Part shown: in pieces, positions 51,199-59,837 of the stretch | Layout of the letters: each line of letters opens with the position of its first letter | Position numbering within the stretch: the first letter of the stretch is position 1 | Source: Streptomyces virginiae | GTDB lineage: Bacteria > Actinomycetota > Actinomycetes > Streptomycetales > Streptomycetaceae | DNA: 64,000 nt | Assembly (NCBI RefSeq): GCF_000720455.1 | Contig: NZ_JOAK01000001.1 | Span: forward strand, 434,001 to 498,000 | Direction of reading: 5' to 3' | Position numbers and translations under genes: made by a program | The notes under the pieces: generated by a model | Seen by the model: only the letters and a program-made list of their open reading frames with translations | Database searches by the model: none | What the model was told of the DNA's origin: nothing

Positions 51199-51342
51199 CA
51201 TTCCTCTAGATCAATGAGCATCCGTCAATGCCTTTGCCCCATTACTACTTTCGGGGGTAATGGAGTGACGCGATCTATTGCTGAGGAGCAGGAGCACGCC
51301 AATTGCGTTTCCTGCGCACTGTTTTGATCGGGGCGCGCTCCC

Positions 51343-51348
51343 TACAAT
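51343..51348 (+). promoter_or_regulatory. -10 box of hppA
   Basis: TACAAT at 51343-51348 is a near-consensus -10 box 38 bp before the hppA ATG; the -35 (TGTTTT about 17 bp upstream) is weak. Confidence 0.55.
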
Positions 51349-51386
51349 CCGTCCACATCTTGAGCTCATCACGTCAAGGAGGACGA

Positions 51387-53795
51387 ATGACGGGGCTCTT
51401 CACCCCTCTCGCGCCGGATAGCACCACTGATCTGGCATCCGCAGTACTCACCGATGACAATCGGCTCATCGTGATGGTCATTGCGGCCGTGGCACTCGCC
51501 GCACTCGTCGTCGCGCAGATCCTGGTCCGCCAGGTCCTCGCCGCCGACGAGGGAACCGACAGCATGAAGAAGATCGCCGCGGCCGTCCAGGAAGGCGCCA
51601 ACGCCTACCTCGGCCGACAGCTGCGCACCCTCGGCATCTTCGCCGTCGTGGTCTTCTTCCTGCTCTTCCTGCTCCCCGCCGACGACTGGAACCAGCGGGC
51701 GGGACGCTCCGCCTTCTTCCTCGTCGGCGCCATCTTCTCGGCGGCCACCGGCTACATCGGCATGCGCCTGGCGGTCCGCGCCAACGTCCGCGTCGCAGCT
51801 GCGGCGCGCCGGGCCACCCCGGCCGAGGGGGAGCCCGCCAAGGACCTGACCGAGGTCTCCCACCAGGCGATGAAGATCGCCTTCCGCACGGGTGGCGTGG
51901 TCGGCATGTTCACCGTCGGCCTCGGCCTCCTCGGCGCCTCCTGCGTCGTCCTGGTCTACGCCGCCGACGCCCCCAAGGTCCTGGAGGGCTTCGGTCTCGG
52001 CGCCGCCCTGATCGCGATGTTCATGCGCGTGGGCGGCGGAATCTTCACCAAGGCCGCCGACGTCGGCGCCGACCTGGTCGGCAAGGTCGAACAGGGCATT
52101 CCGGAGGACGACCCGCGCAATGCCGCGACCATCGCCGACAACGTGGGCGACAACGTCGGAGACTGCGCCGGAATGGCGGCCGACCTCTTCGAGTCCTACG
52201 CCGTCACCCTCGTGGCCGCGCTCATCCTCGGCAAGGCGGCCTTCGGCGACCTGGGCCTCGCCTTCCCGCTGATCGTGCCCGCCATCGGCGTCGTCACCGC
52301 GATGATCGGCATCTTCGCGGTCTCCCCGCGCCGCAGCGACCGCAGCGGCATGACCGCCATCAACCGCGGCTTCTTCATCTCGGCCGTGATCTCCCTGGTG
52401 CTGGTCGCGATCGCCGTCTACGCCTACCTCCCGGCCACCTACGCGGACCTCGTCGGCGTCGACAACGAGGCCATCGCCAACCACTCCGGTGACCCGCGCG
52501 TCCTGGCCGTCGTCGCAGTCGCCATCGGCATCGTGCTGGCGGCCCTGATCCAGCAGCTCACCGGCTACTTCACCGAGACCAACCGCCGTCCCGTCCGGGA
52601 CATCGGCAAGTCCTCCCTGACCGGCGCGGCCACCGTCGTCCTCGCCGGCATCTCCGTCGGCCTGGAGTCCGCCGTCTACACGGCGCTGCTCATCGGCCTC
52701 GGCGTCTACGGGGCGTTCCTGCTCGGCGGCACGTCGATCCTGCTCGCCCTCTTCGCGGTGGCCCTGGCCGGCACCGGCCTGCTCACCACCGTCGGCGTCA
52801 TCGTCGCCATGGACACCTTCGGACCCGTCTCCGACAACGCCCAGGGCATCGCCGAGATGTCCGGGGACGTCGAGGGCGCGGGTGCCCAGGTCCTGACCGA
52901 CCTGGACGCCGTGGGCAACACCACCAAGGCCATCACCAAGGGCATCGCCATCGCCACGGCCGTGCTCGCCGCCGCCGCGCTCTTCGGCTCGTACAACGAC
53001 GCGATCGCCACCGCGGTCAAGGAGGTCGGGGCCAAGGCCGGGGAGATGAACCTCAGCCTGGACATCGCACAGCCCAACAACCTCGTCGGGCTGATCCTGG
53101 GCGCGGCCGTGGTCTTCCTGTTCTCCGGCCTCGCCATCAACGCGGTCTCCCGCTCCGCGGGCTCGGTGGTCTACGAGGTGCGCCGCCAGTTCCGCGAGCA
53201 CCCCGGGATCATGGACTACAGCGAGAAGCCCGAATACGGGCGCGTCGTCGACATCTGCACCAAGGACGCGCTGCGCGAGCTCGCCACGCCCGGCCTGCTC
53301 GCCGTCCTGACGCCGATCGCGGTGGGCTTCAGCCTCGGCGTGGGCGCGCTCGGGTCCTTCCTCGCCGGCGCCATCGGCACGGGCACGCTGATGGCGGTCT
53401 TCCTCGCCAACTCCGGCGGCGCGTGGGACAACGCGAAGAAGCTGGTCGAGGACGGCCACCACGGCGGCAAGGGCAGCGAGGCCCACGAGGCGGTCGTCAT
53501 CGGCGACACGGTCGGCGACCCGTTCAAGGACACCGCCGGTCCCGCGATCAACCCGCTGCTCAAGGTCATGAACCTGGTGGCACTGCTGATCGCGCCCGCC
53601 GTCGTGCAGTTCAGCTACGGCGCGGACACCAGCCCGACCGTACGGGCGATCGTCGCTGTCCTCGCGATCGGCGTCATCATCGGCGCGGTGTACGTCTCCA
53701 AGCGCCGCGGCATCGCCGTGGGCGACGAGAGCGACGAGAGCGACGGGACGGCCGAGCGGGTGGCCCAGTCGGCAGACCCGGCGACGGTCTCCTGA
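51387..53795 (+). CDS. hppA: Membrane H+-translocating pyrophosphatase
   Basis: 802 aa with about 16 TM helices and a perfect AAGGAGG site. The pyrophosphate-binding motif D-V-G-A-D-L-V-G-K-V-E and D-N-V-G-D-N-V-G-D-C-A-G are present. G-N-T-T-K-A (Lys about 515) at the selectivity position marks the K+-independent class (Ala in K+-dependent enzymes). It uses pyrophosphate hydrolysis to pump protons. The C-terminal tail with repeated D-E-S is cytosolic. Confidence 0.96.
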   Translation: MTGLFTPLAPDSTTDLASAVLTDDNRLIVMVIAAVALAALVVAQILVRQVLAADEGTDSMKKIAAAVQEGANAYLGRQLRTLGIFAVVVFFLLFLLPADDWNQRAGRSAFFLVGAIFSAATGYIGMRLAVRANVRVAAAARRATPAEGEPAKDLTEVSHQAMKIAFRTGGVVGMFTVGLGLLGASCVVLVYAADAPKVLEGFGLGAALIAMFMRVGGGIFTKAADVGADLVGKVEQGIPEDDPRNAATIADNVGDNVGDCAGMAADLFESYAVTLVAALILGKAAFGDLGLAFPLIVPAIGVVTAMIGIFAVSPRRSDRSGMTAINRGFFISAVISLVLVAIAVYAYLPATYADLVGVDNEAIANHSGDPRVLAVVAVAIGIVLAALIQQLTGYFTETNRRPVRDIGKSSLTGAATVVLAGISVGLESAVYTALLIGLGVYGAFLLGGTSILLALFAVALAGTGLLTTVGVIVAMDTFGPVSDNAQGIAEMSGDVEGAGAQVLTDLDAVGNTTKAITKGIAIATAVLAAAALFGSYNDAIATAVKEVGAKAGEMNLSLDIAQPNNLVGLILGAAVVFLFSGLAINAVSRSAGSVVYEVRRQFREHPGIMDYSEKPEYGRVVDICTKDALRELATPGLLAVLTPIAVGFSLGVGALGSFLAGAIGTGTLMAVFLANSGGAWDNAKKLVEDGHHGGKGSEAHEAVVIGDTVGDPFKDTAGPAINPLLKVMNLVALLIAPAVVQFSYGADTSPTVRAIVAVLAIGVIIGAVYVSKRRGIAVGDESDESDGTAERVAQSADPATVS

Positions 53796-53852
53796 CCGAG
53801 GAACCGACCCGAGGACGGGCCGGGCCGGGCAGGGCCGGCCGTGCGCCCGAAC

Positions 53853-53895
53853 GGCGGACAGGCGGCGCGGACTGACGCGCCGTCTGTCCGCCTTT
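53853..53895 (+). terminator. Terminator of hppA
   Basis: A 17-bp stem with one G-T pair (GGCGGACA...TGTCCGCC) and GACTGA loop, followed by TTT, 58 bp after hppA. Confidence 0.85.
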
Positions 53896-53957
53896 CTGCG
53901 TCCCCGGATGGCGGGCGTGTATCTTCCGGGCCGAGAGCCTTCGAAGGGACCAATCCG

Positions 53958-54524
53958 GTGAACAAGAAGCTTGCGGCCGCGTTGTCGGGCAGTGCGGTGC
54001 TGATGCTCGTCCTGTCCGGCTGCGGCGGAGACGACGGCGACGAGAAGGCCAACGCCTGGGCCAAGAAGGTCTGCGACCAGTGGCAGCCCGAACTCAAGAA
54101 GATCGAGACCGCCAACGCCGACATCAAGCGGGTGGCGACGGAGAGCAGCAAGCCCGACGAGGTCAAGCAGACGGACGCGGCGGCCTTCGCGACCATGTCG
54201 GAGTCGTACAAGACGATGGGCAGCGCCCTGCAGCAGGCGGGGGTGCCGCCCGTCAAGGACGGCGCCACGACCCAGGCCGCGGCGGTCAAGGGCTTCGAGT
54301 CGACCTCCAAGGGGTACGCCGACCTGAAGGCGAAGATGGACACCCTCGACCCCGCGGACCAGACGAAGTTCGCCGACGGCCTCAAGGAGGTCGCGGGCGG
54401 GCTGGAAGCGGCGACGAAGGGCGGCCAGGACGCGCTCGCCACGCTCAACGAGGGCGGCCTGGACAAGGCCATCAACAGCCAGAAGGGCTGCCAGGTCGCG
54501 GCGCCTTCGGCATCGCCCAAGTAG
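53958..54524 (+). CDS. Small secreted lipoprotein, helical
   Basis: 188 aa from GTG 53958 (AAGGGA upstream). The signal peptide has the lipobox L-S-G-C (Cys22), then an acidic G-G-D-D-G-D-E stretch and a helical domain (A-N-A-W-A-K-K-V-C-D-Q-W). Two cysteines, near 39 and 181, could pair. Resembles small actinobacterial lipoproteins of unknown function. Confidence 0.8.
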   Translation: MNKKLAAALSGSAVLMLVLSGCGGDDGDEKANAWAKKVCDQWQPELKKIETANADIKRVATESSKPDEVKQTDAAAFATMSESYKTMGSALQQAGVPPVKDGATTQAAAVKGFESTSKGYADLKAKMDTLDPADQTKFADGLKEVAGGLEAATKGGQDALATLNEGGLDKAINSQKGCQVAAPSASPK

Positions 54525-54562
54525 CCCGGCCCGCAGGGGCGCGTAGCGCTGTAGGAAGACCC

Positions 54563-54603
54563 GGGCGGCCGGGCTCCCGTGAGGGGGCCGCGGCCGCCCT
54601 TTC
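54563..54603 (+). terminator. Terminator after the lipoprotein gene
   Basis: GGGCGGCC/GGCCGCCC stem with a GC-rich internal loop, followed by TTT. Confidence 0.7.
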
Positions 54604-54659
54604 GTGCGTACGGGCCCGCGGTGAGCCGTAGTACGGGCCCCAGCGGACACAATGGACGC

Positions 54660-56174
54660 GTGAGTACCACGAGCCTCCCCACTCCCGACCATGCCGCCGA
54701 GCTCCGCAGCGCCATGCTGGCCGCCGGCTTCACCGCCGACGGGCTGCTCGACCTGCTCGGCGCCCCCGCCTACGCCGCGCTCGCCCGCAGCGAGACCGTG
54801 CCCGCCCTGCGCGCCACCCGGGGCGGCGGCGACGGACCGCTCGCGACCCTGGTCCGGCTGTTCCTGCTCCAGCAGCCCGTGCCGTACGTGCACGCCGCGT
54901 CGGCGATGCCGGTCGAGGCCGCGCTCGCGGACGGCTGGCTGCGGCGCGAGGGCGACGAGGTGCACGCCACCGTCGACGTGCGCCCGTACGGCGGCCCGGA
55001 CGGCGAGGACTGGTTCATCGTCTCGGACCTCGGCTGCGCCGTGGGCGGGGCCGGCGGGATCGGCAGCCGGGAGGAGGGCGTCGTCCTCGGCGTCGGCGGC
55101 GCCTCCACCACCCTGGCCGGGATCACCGTGCGCATCCCGGTCGGCTCCGCCCTCGACCTCGGCACCGGATCCGGCATCCAGGCGCTGCACGCCACCCGGC
55201 ACGCGACGCGGGTCACCGCCACCGACGTCAACCCCAGAGCCCTCGGATTCACCCGTTTGACGCTGGCGCTCTCCGGGGCACCGGCGGCCGAGCTGCTCAC
55301 CGGCTCGCTCTTCGAACCGGTCGGCGAGGCCACGTACGACCTGATCGTGTCGAACCCGCCGTTCGTGATCTCCCCCGGCGCCCGGCTGACGTACCGCGAC
55401 GGCGGGATGGGCGGCGACGACCTGTGCCGGACCCTGGTCCGGGAGGCGGGCGCGCGGCTCAACCCCGGCGGGTACGCGCAGTTCCTCGGCAACTGGCAGC
55501 ACGTGGAGGGCGAGGACTGGCACGACAGGCTCCGCTCCTGGGTGCCGCGCGGCTGTGACGCCTGGATCGTGCAGCGTGACGTGCAGGACGTGACGCAGTA
55601 CGCCGAGCTGTGGCTGCGCGACGCGGGCGACCACCGCACCGACCCCGCCGAGTACGCCCAGCGGTACGAGGACTGGCTGGACGAGTTCGACGCCCGCAAG
55701 ACCAGGTCGGTCGGCTTCGGATGGATCACCTTGCGCCGGACGGACGCGGCCGAGCCCTCGATCGTGGTCGAGGAGTGGCCGCACACGGTGGAGCAGCCGC
55801 TCGGCGATGCCGTGCTCGCCCACTTCGCCCGCCAGGACTACCTGCGCGAGCACGACGACGCCGCCCTCCTGGAGGCCCATTTCACGCTGGTGGAGGAAGT
55901 GGTCCAGGAGCAGGTCGGCCCGCCCGGCGCGGAGGACCCGGAACACGTCGTGCTCCGGCAGAACCGCGGAATGCGGCGCGCCACGAAGGTCGACACGGTC
56001 GGCGCGGGCTTCGCGGGAGTGTGTGACGGCTCACTGAGCGCCGGGCGGATCCTGGACGCGATCGCGCAGCTGATGCAGGAGGACCCCGTCGTGCTGCGGG
56101 ACCGGACCCCGGAGGCCATCCGGCTGCTGGTCGAGCAGGGCTTCCTGGAGCCCGTGACGCGCCCCGGGCAGTAG
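54660..56174 (+). CDS. Class I SAM-dependent methyltransferase (DUF7059/HemK-like)
   Basis: 504 aa. A helical N-terminal domain (about 1-130) precedes the SAM fold with D-L-G-T-G-S-G-I-Q-A-L, an acidic T-D-V-N-P-R-A-L, and the N-P-P-F motif used for N-methylation of Gln, Asn, adenine or guanine. The C-terminal ~200 residues are a winged-helix-like extension specific to actinobacteria. The GTG at 54660 follows CACAAT by seven bases, a leaderless promoter pattern. The substrate is unknown. Confidence 0.85.
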   Translation: MSTTSLPTPDHAAELRSAMLAAGFTADGLLDLLGAPAYAALARSETVPALRATRGGGDGPLATLVRLFLLQQPVPYVHAASAMPVEAALADGWLRREGDEVHATVDVRPYGGPDGEDWFIVSDLGCAVGGAGGIGSREEGVVLGVGGASTTLAGITVRIPVGSALDLGTGSGIQALHATRHATRVTATDVNPRALGFTRLTLALSGAPAAELLTGSLFEPVGEATYDLIVSNPPFVISPGARLTYRDGGMGGDDLCRTLVREAGARLNPGGYAQFLGNWQHVEGEDWHDRLRSWVPRGCDAWIVQRDVQDVTQYAELWLRDAGDHRTDPAEYAQRYEDWLDEFDARKTRSVGFGWITLRRTDAAEPSIVVEEWPHTVEQPLGDAVLAHFARQDYLREHDDAALLEAHFTLVEEVVQEQVGPPGAEDPEHVVLRQNRGMRRATKVDTVGAGFAGVCDGSLSAGRILDAIAQLMQEDPVVLRDRTPEAIRLLVEQGFLEPVTRPGQ

Positions 56175-56809
56175 CCGGCACCGGGATGTAACCCGGGGTT
56201 CGCCCGGCGTACCCCGGGGTCCGGCAGTGTGCCGGACAGCGGGGTCCGGGGGGAGCCCGAGAGCGGCCCGGGGGTGAGGGGGAGCGGCACGGAAGGCGGT
56301 ACGGCGATCTTCGCCGGGGCCGTGTTCCCGCTGTTCGGGGCCGCTCCGCAGGCCTGGACGGGAGCGCGCGCCGGCCACCGTGCGCCGGTGGAGCGAGGTG
56401 CGCGCCCCGTCGTGGTCGAAGCGGCGACTCCGCTTTTTCGGCGGGATTCCGGCGGGGTTCCGGCAGGGTTCCGGTGAGGGTTTCGACACCCTTCGGGGCC
56501 CGGGGCGCCGCACGGCTCCGGCGCCGCCGCGGGGGGTCCGCCGACGGCCGTGGCACCGGCCCGGAAAGCCGGTGCGGGACGGGCTGCGGGACGGACCGCG
56601 GGCGGGGGGCCAGACGGCCCCCCGGCCACTCGGCCCGGTGATCGGGAAGGGGCGGGCGCGGCATCCGGGCGGCAGAAACGGCACTTGTCGGGTTACCGTT
56701 CGAGTGGCCGTTGCGGGCTTGTGCCGTTTGACACGGGGGCGGGTTGTACCGTCACACTCCGCAGCGTCGCCGTACCGCGACCGAGTGCCGACCGGAGAGA
56801 AGAGCCAAG
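56175..56809. other. Intergenic region between the methyltransferase gene and topA
   Basis: 635 bp without a credible gene. An 8-bp stem (CCCGGGGT 56192-56199 with ACCCCGGG 56211-56218) likely ends the methyltransferase transcript. The middle is GC-rich low complexity. Near topA, TTGACA (56728-56733) and TACCGT (56747-56752) are only 13 bp apart, an odd spacing that may make the promoter sensitive to supercoiling. GGAGAGAAG precedes the TTG start. Confidence 0.4.
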
Positions 56810-59641
56810 TTGTCCCCGACTAGCGAGACCGCAAAGGGCGGCCGCCGACTCGTCATCGTCGAGTCCCCAGCCAAGGCGAAGACGATCAAGGGCTACCTCG
56901 GCCCGGGATACGTCGTCGAGGCGAGCGTCGGGCACATTCGCGACCTCCCGAACGGCGCGGCCGAGGTTCCCGACAAGTACACCGGCGAGGTCCGCCGCCT
57001 CGGCGTGGACGTCGAGCACGACTTCGCGCCGATCTACGTCGTCAACGCCGACAAGAAGGCCCAGGTCAGGAAGCTCAAGGAGCTGCTGGCCGAGTCCGAC
57101 GAACTCTTCCTCGCCACCGATGAGGACCGCGAGGGCGAAGCCATCGCGTGGCACCTGCAGGAAGTCCTCAAGCCCAAGGTCCCCGTCCACCGGATGGTCT
57201 TCCACGAGATCACCAAGGACGCGATCCGCGACGCCGTCGCCAACCCGCGCGAGCTCAACCAGCGCATGGTCGACGCCCAGGAGACCCGCCGCATCCTCGA
57301 CCGCCTCTACGGCTACGAGGTCTCGCCGGTCCTGTGGAAGAAGGTCATGCCGCGCCTGTCGGCCGGCCGCGTCCAGTCGGTGGCCACCCGCCTCGTCGTC
57401 GAGCGGGAGCGCGAGCGCATCGCCTTCCGCTCCGCCGAGTACTGGGACCTGACCGGAACCTTCTCCACCGGCCGCGCCGGGGACCCGTCCGACCCGTCCT
57501 CACTGGTCGCCCGCCTGAACATGGTGGACGGCAAGCGCGTCGCGCAGGGCCGTGACTTCGGTTCGAACGGGCAGCTCAAGAGCGAGGTGCTGCACCTCGA
57601 CGAGGCGGGCGCCCGGGCGCTGGCCGCCGCGCTGGAAGGTGCCTCGTTCGCCGTCCGGTCCGTCGAGTCCAAGCCGTACCGCCGCTCCCCGTACGCCCCG
57701 TTCCGTACGACGACGCTCCAGCAGGAGGCCTCGCGCAAGCTGGGCTTCGGTGCGAAGGCGACGATGCAGGTGGCGCAGAAGCTGTACGAGAACGGCTTCA
57801 TCACCTACATGCGTACGGACTCCACCACGCTGTCCGACACCGCCGTGTCGGCCGCCCGGGCTCAGGTCACCCAGCTCTACGGAGCCGACTACCTGCCGGA
57901 GAAGCCGCGCGTCTACGCCGGCAAGGTCAAGAACGCGCAGGAGGCGCACGAGGCGATCCGTCCTTCGGGTGATCGTTTCCGCACCCCGGCCGAGACGGGT
58001 CTGACCGGCGACCAGTTCCGCCTGTACGAGCTGATCTGGAAGCGCACCGTCGCCTCCCAGATGAAGGACGCCGTCGGCAACAGCGTCACCGTGAAGATCG
58101 GCGGCCGGGCGTCCGACGGCCGCGACGCCGAGTTCAGCGCGTCCGGCAAGACGATCACCTTCCACGGCTTCATGAAGGCCTACGTCGAGGGCGCGGACGA
58201 CCCGAACGCCGAGCTCGACGACCGCGAGCGGCGCCTGCCGCAGGTCGCGCAGGGCGACGCGCTCACCGCCGAGGAGATCACGGCGGACGGCCACTCGACC
58301 AAGCCGCCGGCCCGCTACACCGAGGCCTCGCTGGTCAAGGAGCTCGAAGAGCGGGAGATCGGCCGGCCGTCGACGTACGCGTCGATCATCGGCACGATCC
58401 TCGACCGCGGCTACGTCTTCAAGAAGGGCACGGCCCTCGTGCCGTCCTTCCTGTCGTTCGCCGTGGTCAACCTGCTGGAGAAGCACTTCGGCCGGCTCGT
58501 CGACTACGACTTCACCGCGAAGATGGAGGACGACCTCGACCGCATCGCGCGGGGCGAGGCCCAGTCCGTGCCGTGGCTGAAGCGGTTCTACTTCGGCTCC
58601 GAGGACGCCACCGAGGTCGTACCGGCCGACGGCGACCACCTCGGCGGTCTGAAGGAGCTGGTCACGGACCTGGGCGCGATCGACGCCCGGGAGATCTCCT
58701 CCTTCCCGGTCGGCGAGGGCGTCGTGCTGCGCGTCGGCCGCTACGGCCCGTACGTGGAGCGGGGCGAGAAGGACGCCGAGGGCCACCAGCGCGCCGACGT
58801 CCCCGACGACATGGCTCCGGACGAGCTGACGGTCGCCTATGCGGAGGAGCTGTTCGCGAAGCCGAGCGGCGAGTTCCAGCTCGGCAAGGACCCGGTCAGC
58901 GGGAACGAGATCGTCGCCAAGGACGGCCGCTACGGGCCGTACGTGACGGAGATCCTGCCCGAGGGCACGCCCAAGACCGGCAAGAACGCGGTCAAGGCGC
59001 GGACGGCCTCGCTCTTCAAGTCGATGAGCCTGGACACGGTCACCCTCGACGACGCCCTGAAGCTGATGTCGCTGCCGCGGGTCGTCGGCGCGGACGCCGA
59101 GGGCGTGGAGATCACGGCGCAGAACGGCCGCTACGGCCCGTACCTGAAGAAGGGCACGGACTCGCGGTCGCTGGAGACCGAGGACCAGCTCTTCACGATC
59201 ACGCTGGACGAGGCCCTCGCCATCTACGCGCAGCCCAAGCAGCGCGGGCGGGCAGCGGCCAAGCCGCCGCTGAAGGAGCTGGGCACGGACCCGGTCAGCG
59301 AGAAGCCGGTGGTGGTCAAGGACGGCCGCTTCGGGCCGTACGTGACGGACGGCGAGACGAACGCGACGCTGCGGCGGGACGACGACGTCGAGACGATCAC
59401 ACCGGAGCGGGGCTACGAGCTGCTCGCGGAGAAGCGGGCGAAGGGCCCGGCCAAGAAGACGGCGAAGAAGACCGCCGCCAAGAAGGCCCCGGCGAAGAAG
59501 GCGACCGCGACGAAGACCGCGGCCGCGAAGAAGACCGCCGCGAAGAAGACGACGACCGCCAAGACGACGACCGCCAAGAAGACGGTCGCGAAGAAGACGG
59601 CGGCGAAGAAGACGGCCGCGGCCCCGGCTGCGGACGAGTAG
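56810..59641 (+). CDS. topA: DNA topoisomerase I
   Basis: 943 aa from TTG 56810, which gives the conserved S-P-T-S-E-T start. The Toprim domain has I-V-E-S-P-A-K-A and D-E-D-R-E-G-E; the active-site Tyr is in I-T-Y-M-R-T-D-S (about 333). Four C-terminal TopA repeats with G-R-Y/F-G-P-Y are followed by a Lys/Ala tail of ~60 residues instead of zinc fingers. It relaxes negative supercoils; the Lys-rich tail is known to raise processivity in Streptomyces TopA. Confidence 0.97.
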   Translation: MSPTSETAKGGRRLVIVESPAKAKTIKGYLGPGYVVEASVGHIRDLPNGAAEVPDKYTGEVRRLGVDVEHDFAPIYVVNADKKAQVRKLKELLAESDELFLATDEDREGEAIAWHLQEVLKPKVPVHRMVFHEITKDAIRDAVANPRELNQRMVDAQETRRILDRLYGYEVSPVLWKKVMPRLSAGRVQSVATRLVVERERERIAFRSAEYWDLTGTFSTGRAGDPSDPSSLVARLNMVDGKRVAQGRDFGSNGQLKSEVLHLDEAGARALAAALEGASFAVRSVESKPYRRSPYAPFRTTTLQQEASRKLGFGAKATMQVAQKLYENGFITYMRTDSTTLSDTAVSAARAQVTQLYGADYLPEKPRVYAGKVKNAQEAHEAIRPSGDRFRTPAETGLTGDQFRLYELIWKRTVASQMKDAVGNSVTVKIGGRASDGRDAEFSASGKTITFHGFMKAYVEGADDPNAELDDRERRLPQVAQGDALTAEEITADGHSTKPPARYTEASLVKELEEREIGRPSTYASIIGTILDRGYVFKKGTALVPSFLSFAVVNLLEKHFGRLVDYDFTAKMEDDLDRIARGEAQSVPWLKRFYFGSEDATEVVPADGDHLGGLKELVTDLGAIDAREISSFPVGEGVVLRVGRYGPYVERGEKDAEGHQRADVPDDMAPDELTVAYAEELFAKPSGEFQLGKDPVSGNEIVAKDGRYGPYVTEILPEGTPKTGKNAVKARTASLFKSMSLDTVTLDDALKLMSLPRVVGADAEGVEITAQNGRYGPYLKKGTDSRSLETEDQLFTITLDEALAIYAQPKQRGRAAAKPPLKELGTDPVSEKPVVVKDGRFGPYVTDGETNATLRRDDDVETITPERGYELLAEKRAKGPAKKTAKKTAAKKAPAKKATATKTAAAKKTAAKKTTTAKTTTAKKTVAKKTAAKKTAAAPAADE

Positions 59642-59648
59642 TCACCAC

Positions 59649-59678
59649 GGGAGCCCCGTGCCCTGGCACGGGGCTCCC
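59649..59678 (+). terminator. Terminator of topA
   Basis: A 14-bp perfect stem (GGGAGCCCCGTGCC/GGCACGGGGCTCCC) with a two-base loop starts 8 bp after the stop; there is no T-tract. Confidence 0.75.
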
Positions 59679-59787
59679 GCGCGTCCGGATCCGGCCGCTC
59701 CGGCGTTTGACGCACGGGGTTCGGGGCAGAGTGCCGCAACGGCGCCGGGCCGCTTCCCGGAAGGTGGGTCCGGGGTCACACCCGGGC

Positions 59788-59796
59788 TTGTCCACA
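59788..59796 (+). promoter_or_regulatory. DnaA box upstream of tmk
   Basis: TTGTCCACA is an exact Streptomyces-type DnaA box, 41-49 bp before the ATG, just upstream of the leaderless promoter. Confidence 0.55.
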
Positions 59797-59824
59797 GGCT
59801 TCCGCAGCCGCCAAGCGCAGCGGA

Positions 59825-59837
59825 TAGGCTGGGCGGA
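59825..59837 (+). promoter_or_regulatory. Leaderless promoter -10 of the tmk fusion gene
   Basis: TAGGCT (59825-59830) lies six bases before the ATG at 59837, with no ribosome-binding site between. Confidence 0.55.

Noticed and set aside
51369..55946. A 1525-codon open frame on the minus strand across hppA and the methyltransferase gene
   Set aside because: It is a shadow of high-GC genes, low in complexity, with no ribosome-binding site or family motif.
56229..56477. Small ORF in the gap before topA
   Set aside because: Low-complexity composition and no ribosome-binding site; typical of GC-rich non-coding DNA.
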